Source of the DNA: Volvox africanus
Lineage: Eukaryota; Chlorophyta; Chlorophyceae; Chlamydomonadales; Volvocaceae
Assembly (NCBI GenBank): GCA_030268105.1
Contig: BSDZ01000027.1
Location: 623,001 to 687,000 of the forward strand
Length of the DNA stretch: 64,000 nt
Reading direction: 5' to 3'
Shown here: positions 12,586 to 25,200 of the stretch, one piece after another
How positions within the stretch are numbered: position 1 is the first letter of the stretch
Layout of the letters: each line of letters begins with the position of its first letter
Notes under the pieces: generated by a model
Databases searched by the model: none
Told to the model about the DNA's origin: nothing
The model's input: only the letters and a program-made list of their open reading frames with translations
Translations under genes and position numbers: made by a program

Positions 12586-14626
12586 GTAGCCCTTCTGGAG
12601 AGGAAGCGATGTGCCATTGTCAAGGATATAGATTAAAACGTGATGAGATCCTATAAGCCTGGTAATTACAGGCTCTCTAAACTTTGAAAGTCTGAACCAT
12701 CTGATTACATAAACGTAAGTTCGGTTGACTGACGTTTGCTAAACTGCCAACTGATCTTACTGTGCCCACTGCCCAGCACTCCGGTTTTCCGGTAGTCCGG
12801 TTGACAGGTTGTGGCACCTGACACAGGTCGTTGGAGAACGATAAATATTCCGCTCGGCGCTTCCGCGTTTTGCCTTCCCTCACTGCTCTATGACCAATTA
12901 ACGTGCTGAACCCACCATGCACTTTCCGATGTGCTCTCTAGCGCCACCTCTGCTGGGTACGGCAATCCCGCTCACGAGAGCCTCACGCCATGACTTCCCA
13001 TTCTCAGTGCAAAGCAGCTCCAGGATATTCCACGCTTAGCCCAACACTATTTGAGGCTCCTTTACCACCGCTCCCCAACCGACCACTCCTCGCGACGCCT
13101 GCGCGATCCCAATCCGGCCGCGGAGCGGCGCTGAAGCCACCGCCAAGCGCGGGCTCCTTTAATCGCCCACCAGCACCGTGCTGTCGTGAAGCGCATGTCC
13201 CATCAGCCCCTGAAGTAGACCTTCAAAACCTCGTCGGCAGGGGCCTGGCAAGTGGCTTGATGGGCTTTCTTTATTTTACAGATTGTACTGCGATAGCCAG
13301 GAGCGGTACCGCTGGATATACCATGTATGTTATCACCAGCTGCGCCATCCGTCGCTTGATCCGCAGGCAATGGCATCCAGCTGCTGCTGTGGCACTCACT
13401 CACTCTGGCGCATGCGGGCTTAGATGGTGCAGATACGTTATGTGCCAGGTGACAGCGGCAACGGATATAGCTTTGCAGGGCCCATCGCTGATGAGCTTCC
13501 AGAGTGGGCTGAGAGCTGGGGGCACGTCGTGAAGTTGGGTGCGCCCAACCTGATGACCTAAATTGGATGTGCATTCGTACGACGTATACATAAGCCCTAT
13601 GTTCCAATTTGTACACACATGGGGGTCAGGAAAAGGTGCGCCAAGGCCAGGCAATACCACCAGGATGTATTGGTCAGATGTTGTGGTGAAACCGATCGAC
13701 TGAACTGGAGCGCTTATCAATTTCTTTAAAAAAAACAAATACCCTACGTTTATTTTCTTTTATATGTGTTTGTGCCTCATGTCATGTCATGTCATGTCAT
13801 GTCAAATGAGCATGTCATGTGGGTACTTGCCACAGGTACAGTACCACAACAAGCCACAAGCGGCACTTAAGTACGGCACTTAGGTACGGCACTAAAACCC
13901 TAATCACCCATGATGTGTCCAAGAACCGGACAGTCCTTGCGAACAGGACACGGACCGCACAGCAGGCGACGGACGTCCAACTGACAACCGAAATAACAGA
14001 GCATGAAGGAAAACTCAACGACCTGTTGTGTACCAGACATCCAAACATCCTTTCCACCCTTTTGTTGCTGTCTGCACTGCTATAATGCGGCACTGCTGTA
14101 TTGCCGCACGTCTCTTGGGCCAGCAAATATAACACACCGCGCAGCGCACCCCACGGGATGCGGGATACACGCAGAAGCGGTCTCAAACACCCACACCCCA
14201 TACAGCAAAATCTCCGTACAGTGATGAATAATGCGCCAAGCGGTAGCTATGACTCGCCGTAAAACCCATGCCCTCCATATGCGGTACCAGCCGGCACTTT
14301 TTCACGATTAGAAGGGTAACAATATCACCACCGCTGCAGCGTATAATAGACCGCACCTGCAGTAGATACACATAACACACAGATACACATACGCACTCCA
14401 CCTGGGCCCCATTCCACCCCGTGATCGTAGTGGTGGTGATGGTGATGGAGGCGGTGGCGGTGATGGCGGTGTTAGTGTACGACACAGCTTTAAAACAAGG
14501 CGACATATCACTTGAACAAGCGTGGGAAATCCCAACTCCCCACTGTTTAGGTGCTTTCTCGGCACAAGGCAGGGGCAGGGTAGGTTACGTCCCCCTGGCA
14601 AGATGGCATAAGGCCCGCATGTTCCT
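12586..14626. other. 2-kb intergenic region
   Basis: No convincing gene. It contains an ATGTC pentamer array (13778-13804) and two GTACGGCA words 5 bp apart near 13871-13891. The frames at 12990-13532 (+) and 13400-13738 (-) overlap and neither has splice or domain support. Confidence 0.5.
13778..13804 (+). repeat. ATGTC pentamer microsatellite
   Basis: About five direct copies of CATGT/ATGTC in intergenic DNA, followed by one degenerate copy. Confidence 0.9.
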
Positions 14627-17600
14627 TCACGTCGGGGCCTGCTTCCGTGCTGCAGCTCCTACTGCCTTAAGGCTGGGGCCCCCGCGGACGTTCCCGACCC
14701 CCACACTGGCCGGTGCGGGGGCAGTTCCGCCGCCGCTGGGCTTACGGGAGGTGCTTCCGGCCGCCGCCGCCGCCACCGGCCCTGGAGCGGCGCCGTTGCC
14801 CGCCGCCGGCGGCGGCGGCGGAACGGCCGCCGCAGCGATTGCCCCGTGGAGCGGCGGAGCCGGCAGGTGGGCGGAGATCTTGTTGCTGATGCCGCCCACT
14901 TTTGCCGCCAATGCCCGTGCTTGAGTACGGGCATACGGAACCGGAAGTGGTGGAGAGGCGTGCATGTGCATGGGGCCGCCTCCACCACCGGCGTCTAACT
15001 GCGCTTGCACCTCTACTAATTCCGCTGGTTCCGGAGCCTGGGCGGCCGCGCCGCCGCCGTCAGCCTCCTCGTCGTCCGGCACCATTAGCCCCTCCGCGCC
15101 CATATACCCCACCGATACCTCTGTCGCCAGTGTGCCGTCCTCCATAAGCCCCACAACGCTAGGTTCATAATCGCCATCCATTGCCGTACTGGGTGCCATA
15201 GTCGACGCTTCCTCTGCCAGTGGCTCCGGAGCTGGCGGTCCTGTCGTCGGTGGCTCAGGTTCCGGAACAGGATCCGGAACTGGATCCAAAACCGGCTCCT
15301 CTGGCGTGGGTTCCGGCTCTGGAACCAGCGGTTCCGGCTCTGGAACCAGCGGTTCCGGAGCAGGTTGGGGCTCGGCATCGGGTTGCGCTTCGATTGGTGG
15401 CTGGCGATGAGGAGTCCAGACAAAACATGGGGAAGGGGGGGAGGGAAGGGGGTTTGGGGGAGGGTGAGACGGGGGGCGTCTGCATGCAAGAATGGAATTT
15501 ACATGGACACTGTCAACCTTGTCGTACATTGTGGTTTCCAATTTATAACAACTAACCCCAACCTCCCAACGACCCACCTGAGGGGGATCTTCCAGCCGAT
15601 CCCCGGCTTCACTGCCGCCGCTCGGACTCCCCATCAGGGGCGTCGCCGGCGTTTCAATTACCATCGGCACCGGGACGGGCACCTCCACCTTGATCTCGTC
15701 CCGAACGATCAACAACATGATGCGAATGCGTTCCTCCGGCTCTGCCGCCGGCGGCGCCGCCTTGGCCGGCGGCAGAGATCCTGCTGACGTGGCGGAGGCT
15801 GCTGCCGCCGCTGCGCCCACGCCCGCATCGTCGTCTCCGCCCGCGCCGCCGCCAGCGGCAAAGGCTGGCGGGTGGTAAGATGGACCTCCGCGAACAGGAG
15901 GAGCACCGCGTCGCATCCTCCGCAGCTCCACGTTGAGAGCACGGACCTGTCGTACGGTAATCGTACAACACGATATCGTAGGACAGTACGGCAGGGAGGG
16001 AAATACAAAAAATGTAAATATAAATTTCCATTTTGTTTTATAACCTTTATCTGGTTACACTTTTAGTAGCCGTTGTCCTATGTCCCCCATCCGTCCTTCA
16101 ACCGACATCCCAAACCAGCTGACGTTGTTTTTCTCGTCAATCATTGGGCGGACGCGACCCCAGCCCCCCATGTCCCACATGCGCTTCAACCTCCATGTCG
16201 TGATTATATATACGTTGTACGAATATTTAAGTAACACACATATGTATATGTGTGTTGTCTGTGTAATGTGTGTAAATGTGTTATATATGTGCATATATGT
16301 ATGTGTGTGTATGTGTAGGATAGGGGGGTACATCACCCGTGTCCACTAACCTGGCAGTCCCTACCTTCCCCGGTGTTTCGGGGCACCCTCATCCAGTCTC
16401 CCATACCGACTTCTCCGAAATCAGTGGTTTTCCCAGGTTCAGCACCCACCACCAGCATCCAGCGGAATCTGCCGAATCAACTAAGGCGTCAACTCCGCTA
16501 CTGGTCAGCTCGCAGGTCACTTTAATTGGGGTCAACACCGTCCATCGACATGGGGGCACCCTGCCCTTAACTTTAGGGTCTTTGGCCCGCTCTCGTTCGG
16601 GGTAGAACCTGGAACTCCAGGGGTTTATATGTGTGTATGTATGTATGTATATATGTATATATATATGTATATGTATATATATATGCGTGTATGTGTGTGT
16701 GTGTGTGGGTGTCATCGAATACGGCAGCTAAATCCCCAGCTTGCGCACCTCTTTATCCCGCTCCTCTACCGCTTTGTTGGTGGCCACCAGCTGGCGCTTG
16801 AGCGCATCCTTCTCCCGCGCCGCCGAGGTCAGGTTTTGTCGGTAGAGTTTGGAGTCCGTCTCAAGCTTGGCGCGGAGGATACCCATGCCGTGCTCCAGAT
16901 TCTGTGCAGTACAGTGCGTCGGGCAGTGCAGTACAGTAATTTGAGCCAGTATAACAAATAGAAGGGGCGCAGGAAGGCACTGAAAGATGAGAAGGAGAGG
17001 GGAGACATTACGCCGGGACAACAACAAGCAAGTTAACGGACGATACCTTTACCGCAGGAGGCTTGAAGGTACAAGCCCACCCAGCCTATCCGTCCCTGCA
17101 CAGGCACCTGCACCGGCACCTCCATCATCACCATCTCCACCACCACCATCACCACCTCCACCCCTTACCTCCACTTGGCGTGTCTTCACCTCCAGCTGCC
17201 GCCGCAATGTCTCCTCCCGCTCCACCTCAGCCGGTGTACGAGAGCACTCCTGGTTGGGAGGTTAGGGGGCCAGGTGAGGGTGAGAAGGGGCCGAACCTGG
17301 CAGCGATGTTGACGGCGATGCCAGCGGGGGGATGAGAGCGTATAGGAGATGGCGCGCGCGCGTGTGTATATGTGTATATGTGTATATGTGTATATGTGTA
17401 TATGTGTGGTGTGTTCTGTACGTGTACGCATACATCCGTCTCTATGAAGCTCTCCCAGCCTCCCAGCAGCAGCCCAGGAGCCCAGGAGGACCCGTTTTGC
17501 CGCCGCTGTCTCCGCGACTAGGTGCACGAGCCGCGCCGGGCCCTCTATGTTGGGGCCTCTTGTCCAACCTTCCCTTACTCCCAACCTTAACGCTTCCCCA

Positions 17601-18778
17601 GTGGCGAGTGGCGAGTGGCGAGTGGCGACTCCGCTTTGTCAGTCCACACATCCCCATTCGCGTCTCACGACTCAGCCACCGGTCTGGGCCGCAGAGGAAG
17701 GCTCTCCTCTGTTCCGCCTTCCGGTACTGAAGGAACAGCCCGTCTCCCTGACCCACATGCACTGACCCACATGCACTGACCCACATGCACTGACCGGACT
17801 CTGAACCCACTGAACTTTAGGCTCTCCTTACCGCCAGTGACTGCTTGAGGCGCTCATTAGCATCCGCCAGTGCCAGCACCTGCGCCTGTAGCTGCACCAG
17901 CTGGTGCTCCAAGGAGACATTGCGAAACTTGTATCGCTTCACCAACTCACGAAGACCCTGACCCAGGGGAAGGAAAAATACGGCAAAACGGATGACCGAT
18001 GGGAGGGAGAGAAAAGGGTTGTTAGTGAGAAGGGAGGGGGCCCTGCGGGCGCCACCGGCACTTTCCCACGTTCATTCCCTCTCCCTTTTTTCCCTCCTAT
18101 TGCGGTATCTCCCACACCTACTGCCCCCCTTCCCCTCCCAGCCCCACGAGTGGCTTACCCGGTTGTCCTCCACCAGGGCCCTCAGTCGCGGAGGAAGGTC
18201 AGCCACCTCGGACACACTGAAGTCCAGCACAGGACCGGGGGCGCGCTCCTGGGACGCCACCTCCGCGCGAGCTAGGCACTGAAAAAAGGCGACGGGACAG
18301 GGACAGGAAAGCTCATCGCCGGTGGGTGCTGCTTGTGGATAAAGGGAAGAAGGACAATATGGGCCTGTGTGGGACAATTGGTGCACGTCTCTCAATTGGT
18401 GTGGTTGTAACAGTGCCTAGCAGCTGCGGGGGCGGAACGCGGCCGGAAGGGAGCCCTCACCCGTTCCATGTCGCGTTTCTCCTCGCGGACTTTTTCCAGC
18501 TCCCTCTTTTGTTCGGCTGCTAAGCACTCCACAGAGGAGATGTACTCCTGAAGGTCATGGAGCAGGCCGAGGCTCCGTATCTGGGCTATATGTTGGCTTT
18601 TTCCCATCCGGCCTGGAGTCCTTTGGCCATTTGTGCTAGTAGGTTGATATGCTACCAGTGTTGAGCCTGGTCTTAAGGGTGATTGATTAGTGGACCGCGA
18701 TTCGACGGGCAACATGCTTTGGACGTCGGTAGCCACGGACGGACTGTCTAAGAGAGCTGAGTCTGGTGATGATTCCAT
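14627..18778 (-). CDS. Coiled-coil protein with Pro/Glu-rich tail
   Basis: Function not recognised. Exons in coding order: 18461-18778, 18159-18278, 17832-17957, 17169-17249, 16749-16901, 15578-15946, 14627-15400; 1941 nt, 646 residues. All joins are phase 0 and each exon has GT and AG borders. The start is supported by an in-frame TAA five codons upstream. Residues 1-60 are Ser/Thr/Pro-rich. From about 65 to 280 the sequence is heptad-like and charged (EQKRELEKVREEK, LRELVKRYKF, LRRQLEVKTRQVE, REKDALKRQL), typical of a long coiled coil. The C-terminal half is low complexity: Gly/Ala tracts, PEPLVPEPEP repeats and poly-Pro. A structural, centrosomal or flagellar role would be plausible but is not shown. 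An extra exon in the long intron between 17249 and 17832 cannot be excluded. Confidence 0.72.
16313..16624 (+). repeat. 312-bp dispersed repeat, copy 1
   Basis: Lies in the intron between the 15946 and 16749 exon borders of the coiled-coil gene. It is similar over its whole length to the reverse complement of 31472-31764. Shared ends are GTGTAGGATAGGGGGG on one side and GAACCTGGAACTCCAGGGG on the other. Both copies lie next to TG/TATG-type microsatellites. An open frame (TFPG.SGHPHPVSH, then SAESTKAST) is kept in both, with an 18-bp in-frame gap in copy 2. Confidence 0.85.
16625..16710 (+). repeat. TATG/TG microsatellite beside repeat copy 1
   Basis: Alternating TATG, TATA and TG units directly after the dispersed repeat, inside an intron of the coiled-coil gene. 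Confidence 0.85.
17361..17408 (+). repeat. GTGTATAT microsatellite
   Basis: Five or so copies of TGTATATG in the intron upstream (in coding sense) of the exon at 17169-17249. Confidence 0.9.
17748..17795 (+). repeat. 16-bp intronic tandem repeat
   Basis: Three direct copies of CTGACCCACATGCA plus two bases lie just downstream of the 17832 splice donor, in coding sense, of the coiled-coil gene. Confidence 0.85.
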
Positions 18779-20876
18779 GTCTGTTAAGTTGTTTTATGCC
18801 GCGTCCACGGTCGGTCTGGCTCGTGATACATTGTTAAGCTCATGGAAAAGCACTGGCTTTGATGCTGGGATAATTGATAACATGAACTTAACATGATGCA
18901 AGACTTAATTATGGTAAACAAGTCATCAGACATCCACGATTGCCTGAAACACAACCTTATGTGTACTACTTCGAATGCTCATCTATCACACCATAACCCA
19001 CGTCCACGTCATATTGATTGGGGTTAAAGAATATCCAAATATAATTAATTTATAAATTTCCATCGGAATCCTTCTTCCGTTGGTCATTGTACCGAATACC
19101 GATAGACGTGGCAGCTATGTCAAACTTGGAAGAGATAAGCAAAACGGATGAATGTATGTAAGCTAGATAAGTATATCATCCAACCTTTACATGACGCTTA
19201 CGATATATCGAGCAGCACCCGCAAAAATGGGTCCACACCTACACGGGTTGTTAGTGAGATTATAGAAGTCCGGACAGGATTGGCTCTATGATACATCGCA
19301 GACCGCACCCAGCGTTCCACGAACATACACATACAGCCGGTAACGGCAATCCGGCAATCCCAGTGCCAATATATGTTATGCATGGCCTATAACCTCGCAA
19401 ACATGAGCTTCACAAAAGGGGGAACCTACCCATTAAGTATCAACCCAGACCTAATGGAAAACGTGTAAGGATTCTCACCCATCAGAAAGGCAGGTCTGGC
19501 AGATTAACATGAATTCTCACGAGCGATAAATTTCCCTTAAAGAAAAGGTGGTGGTGGTGGGGTACGCCTATGGATGGAGCTGCGTACAGTTTGCTGGGAG
19601 CAAATGGCGGGAGCATTACTGGCCAGTTCCAGTCATGAGCCACCAGGAGGCCCATGGCGAGCCACCAGGAGGGCGGAGAATATGTTGCTGTTCCGCGAAG
19701 AGGGGAACAGCAGCTTCACACGTCTTCAGATGACGTCACTCCACACATGGTGGTCCAGCTGGGAATCCCGAGCCATACACATGAGCACCGGAAGGGTTTT
19801 AGGGTGTCATTACATGTATCTGGAGGGAGCGGTGCCGGGGTCATGATGCCAGTATTGGCAATATCTGAAGCAGTAGCGCTGACACTCGCTGACAACGTGG
19901 GATCATCCCAGCACAAATCCACACATCCACCAATCACACATCGCTCAAATCCTCGCGCTACAGATTCGTGACCTCCCCAGTATACGGCTGGGAGGGCAGC
20001 CACGCAAAGCTGCTTTCTTTGAGTTCTGCCTTCCCGCCAGGCGGTGTCAGTTCCCTCACCGGTGCGGAAGCTCTGGCCAGCAAGGCATTTGCCCGTGAAG
20101 ACAGAAGTTCGGGGAGGGGGAAGGGGAGGGGGAGGAGCATCATCCCGCACATTACGTCACAATGTACGGCCACATCGACACGGTGCACATCGGAAAACTG
20201 CATGCGGATCGTGCAAAAACAACCAAACGTATTTCCTCGGTGACAGCTAACTCGCATCTTTGAAACATAACCAATAAAAAATGTACTTGTCCATTAAACA
20301 TACCTCGAAAAGTAATATACGACAGTACTAAATCATTGGCGACCGCTACCACAACCCACCACCGATAATGAAACCATGAAGGTAAGGTTGTTGTTGTTGT
20401 TGTTGGGCCAACGATATACAGCTCTTCTAATTCTCTTATAATGTAACATTTACAAAACATCGACGCGAAACCGACATTACAACCATGTCGTTTGGCCGGT
20501 CGGATACCCCTGAGCAAACCATCTACCGGTTATCAACCATCTGAAAGGACTAAGTCTGCCTCCGCAATCCCAAAATGATCAACCGCCAAACCGATCATCA
20601 CCCAAAAACTGACACCAGTCAAATCCTGTAGACTAGGGCTTTTCAGTAAACCGTTGACCCACACACCACAGACCACCGTCACCTTCTCCATCCCGGCCAA
20701 CCCATGGTGATGGTGATGATGATGGTGATGATGATGATGATGATGGTGATGGTGATGGTGATGGCCCCCAGCAACAACGAATCATCGCTCCACTTTTATA
20801 AATGTCGTCGGTGTTACTGGACGTATGCCAATCCTTCCGGCAAAATCCTTGCGTCGCTCCGAAGTTGTCGCCCATC
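18779..20876. other. 2.1-kb intergenic region
   Basis: Carries the 5' side of the coiled-coil gene and the 3' side of the U-box gene. A plus-strand frame (19654-19971, containing VSGGSGAGVMMPV) looks protein-like but has no domain or splice support. A GAT/GGT trinucleotide array lies at 20704-20764. A minus-strand TGTAA word at 20450-20454 could end the U-box transcript. Confidence 0.45.
20704..20764 (+). repeat. GAT/GGT trinucleotide array
   Basis: About 20 units of GAT and GGT mixed, downstream of the U-box gene stop. Confidence 0.9.
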
Positions 20877-21681
20877 TCACACAGCTGCTTTTCGGTGTTG
20901 TTGCCGCAGGTAATCCTGGTCCTCCGCCTCCCCCTCCCCCTCCCCCTTCCCCTCCCCTTCTTCACTCGGTTGTTGAACTGGCGCTGGCGGGCGCTGGCGG
21001 GCGTTAGAAGGATTAGCGGAAGGGGTGCTGGAGGCGGTGGTGGCGGCGATGTTCGAATCATCCCCATCAACCGCCATCATGCCAGAGCTGTCCGGATACG
21101 CCCCAGCCCACTCCAAATCCCAACTTGGCATGTGGGATACCCCCCTCTGGCCACTTTCGGAATCGGAGTCGTCGGCCGCTGTCATGGCGGCAGCGGCGAC
21201 GGCGGCGACGACAGTGACGGCGGCGGCGGCAGTGACGGCGCCGCTCATGCCAGCGGACTCGATCAGGACGCGCTGTTGGTGGAGACGGCGGCGGCGACGG
21301 GCGCCGTCAACAGCCGCCGTTGCAGTCCCAGCGGCAGGATACGTACTCACTTCGCAATCCAGGCCGTGATCCTTCCGGCTGGCTCCGAAACCGCTGTCGT
21401 ACAAGTGTGACCAGACTCCGGCAACCCCCTCCGTGTCATGCAGACTAGTCCCATGCATCGTCGTGATGTCCGCATCCCTCTCCTCTAGACTGGCGGTCCG
21501 CATTAATCCAGGGACGGACTCTCAACGCTCCCAGCGCTGGTTGCCCCGGTGGCATAGTCACCGTCACAGTTGGCGTCGTCATCATCACCACGGGCAGCAA
21601 GATAAGACATTCGCTGGCCACCGCCGCCGCTGCCGCCACCCCCGCTGCTGCTGCTGCGGTGATTCCTGAATGTTGCGAAGC

Positions 21682-21715
<34 letters not shown>

Positions 21716-22181
21716 CGCTGTTGCTGGGGCTGGAGGACCAGGACCGTTTCGATAGCGGCAGCCTCCGCGGCGGCGGCCGATTCGCGCCCGTGCCGCTGCT
21801 AGGGCTAGCGCCTCCACTTTCTCAACCTGTACGGCAGCCTGATCGCCGCAGCTGTTCCCGCCATGCAGCTCTGACAACATGGAATCGTCTTCGCCACTTT
21901 CACAGAGGCCGCTGCAGGCTGGTGCATCCCGCGCTTCGGCGGCGGTGGCGGATCTGCACGGCAACCCCGCGAGACTTAATTGGGCGTCCCCAGCTGCATC
22001 GGGCATGCTACTGTTTGCCGCTAGTACGGTTGGGGCAACCGCTACTGCTGCTGCTGCTGCTACTGCTACTGCTGGTACAACAGTTACCGCCGCTGAGTCG
22101 ACGTCAGGGTTCCCTCCATCCGGCTCAGCGCTGCTTACGCTCTCAGCAGAACCTGTAATTGCATTGGCGACGGCACCAGCA

Positions 22182-22213
<32 letters not shown>

Positions 22214-25200
22214 GGCTAGTACCTGGTTGGGCATCACCCCTGCATCGACCGACTCCGACGACATTTCCGCCATTTCGCCGCCGCCACCGCTGCTGCTTGC
22301 GCTATCGGCATCGGCAGCTTTTTCCGCCTCCGCTACCTCGGCGGTGACTGCCGCAAGCGCAGCGACCTCAGCCGAGACCTCTTCCCTGAGCCGCTGCGCC
22401 AGCCGGCGGCGGGCCTCCACTCGGTCCTAGTGGCGTACATACATACATATGTACATATGTACACAATGCCATTTAAAATTTGCGACGTTCTATGCGAACA
22501 TGGAGGTCAGGTTTGCAGGTTGCGGTGAGGGGGCAGCTTCAAGCAGCCCTCCGGTATTACCAGCCCTCCTGCACCATCATCACCACCATCATCACCACCA
22601 TCATCACCACCATCATCACCACCATCATCACCATCACCAACGCTGCCGAAACACACGTGTGAGACCCCGCAGCCTCCTCCCCCCAAATGATCATCCCTCG
22701 ATAGATCACGATTGGAACCCTAGGGCTTCACAACGACAACGACAACAAACAACGACAACGACAAAAAAAGGAACAACAGCCCGCAGCAGCAGCAGCAGCA
22801 GCAGCAGAATGTCAGGTTCCCTCCCTTCGTCTTCCCTCCCTTCTCCCCCCCCCTCCTGCATAATTCCGCGCACCTGCACCCACGCCTCGATCATGTGCCG
22901 CAAGTTGAGGTTGGGAGCCAGCCGGTGCCGTTTGAGCGGCACATGGGTGACGGGGTCCACCCGGCGGCGGTCGAGCCACTGCATGATGGCGGGCCGCTCG
23001 TACGTGACGCCACTGGAGGCCTGGGCCGGCTCCCGCATCAGGGACTGCGTGATGGGGCACCTTGGGTGGGGCGAACGGAGGTGCATCTGTGTGTGTGTGT
23101 GTGTGTCTGTGTCTATGCATGTATTGTTAACCACTCCAGGTGCAACGGCAAGTATCGAGGCTTCCATCAACCGACCCGCGGGTCGGGTCGCACAGCGACT
23201 GCGACCGACCTGACACTGTGATGCTCACTGGGATCTAGACGGATCATTCTCAGTGCAGTCGAGCGATACACGTATATGTATTATCGCCGAGAGCGGGGCG
23301 CTTATCTTTTGGACATGTATGCATGTGTGTACGTGTGTTTGTGTGTGTGGGGGCCCCAGGGGAAGGGTTGGGCAGAGGCAAGGTTAAGGAAGGGGGGTCC
23401 AGTGGTGGAGGGCAAGGACGGGGTACGACAATTTTCGGAATTACGTCCCTCTACATCATACAAATAATGTTTACTAAATATTTTTGTACTTTTACATACC
23501 TCATTAAGGCAATACTATTATTATATATTTCAAAAGTATATTTTTTTTACTAATATAATTTTATGGTCCAGCACAGGCAGTACAGGCAGTACAGCCAGTA
23601 CAGGCAGCGACGGGGCACCCAGGCTGGTCAAAGATCGTGCTCAAGCGGGAACAAGCAGTAACGTGTGAGATACGTGAAGCATGTCGTACGCACCGAAACG
23701 CCTCCGGAGCGTTCGGCCAGTCGTCGAGCCAGGCCGGAACTTCCAGTGCGGGAGGCCAATGGACCTGCGCCGCCGCCGCCGCAGCCGCCGCCGCAGCCGC
23801 TGCGGCTGCCGATGATGACAAAATGCCGGCGTGACCAGTACTGGCGCCGCCGCCGCCGCTGCTGCCGCGTCCCCCTCGGTCGACTTCGTAGCTGGATCGG
23901 CGGCCCAGTGCAACATGATCCCATGGGTCAGTGGCGGCTGCGCCGCCGCTGCCGCCAGTGTATCGGCGATCACGGGCCGTATTCCGCCGTACGCCGCCGC
24001 CAAATCCACCACCGCTGCCGCCTCCGTCGGCGAGCTGGCGGGCGTTATGTATAGCGGGTGATGTGCAGTCAAAGACACAGCAGGATGGAAAGTCAGTGAA
24101 GGAGTCACCACCGCATTTCCAGGTTCTCGCTTCTGCTCAAACCTCCCCCCTCACTTCACCCCCCTCACTTCACCCCTCGTTACCTCGCTTATGCCTCGTT
24201 TATTCGGCTCCTCCCCCCCTTTTCACTTACCCCCTCACTCCTCCCTTTTTCCTTTTAGTAAAAGTACATATCGGTACTACATGGAGGCTGGCTCCATGAC
24301 TCCATGACTCACCGACATGCGCACTCCAGCCACACACAATCCCGCCACCATTACAGCCGGGAGCAGCAGCAAATGCAGCCACACAACAGCGGACGCTGCA
24401 AAATGGCCCAGCAGTGGCAGCCACGTATTGAGCAGCCCAGTCACAACCGCCGAAGAGCCGCCGGAAGCGAGGTGCGCCGCCGCAATGCCGTACAGCCGCT
24501 GCACCGGAGTAAGACCCCGAGCACGTGCCACGGCGAGGGTGATGCGCCATTCAGCGATGGTACGACATGTGGCGATGACGCAGATGTACAGCGCCATCCA
24601 TGGGTTGTCTGGGGCGGCCTGCGGGTCGTTGTGATCGTGATGATTGGTGGTAGTTTATGGTAGTTGTTGTTAGTTGTACTTGAGTGGTACTGGGGTTTGT
24701 TAGTGGTTGTGGTCGATGATTATTGGGTGGTAGTATTTAGATGGTAGCATCAGAGTGCGCAACAAGTGCTTAAAAATGAAACCACCGTGAGGACTAACCA
24801 CCGTGAAGGCCGGATGATGATGGCTGACGGCGTCAGCCATCATCAGGGGGATGGGAGAATTAAATACACAGTCTTATGTCATACGACATATACGACATCA
24901 CAATGTGTATTTGATTCCCCCACCCCACTTGTGGGGTGATTCCTCCGACCCTTAAACCCACCGAGATGGCAAAGAGGATGAGCTTTCGAAAAAGGGGGAG
25001 AGGGGCTGTAACCACGATGCCTAAGAGCTTCAACCACCTCGGTGGGGCCCCACCTCTCCACCCTATTTACCTTTTCTTCACCATGTCTTAGCTGCCGACG
25101 CCTCATGTTATATACCACCAACACTGACCACTTACAGCCATCACATCAACGAGATCACCTCAGCCTAGGCCGGCTTCCACCACACCATAGGGCCCACCTG

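Noticed and set aside
12990..13532. 180-codon plus-strand frame
   Set aside because: Overlaps an equally long minus-strand frame; neither shows family motifs.
14421..14924. Plus-strand frame over the Gly/Ala-rich end of the coiled-coil gene
   Set aside because: Antisense shadow of a real GC-rich exon.
22573..22640. Poly-His protein on the plus strand
   Set aside because: It is the CACCATCAT array inside a U-box gene intron.
23561..23693. Direct read-through of the membrane exon to a stop at 23561
   Set aside because: It runs into a decamer repeat (CTGTACTGC), while a clean GTGCGT donor joins in phase to the U-box. Kept only as the alternative to test.
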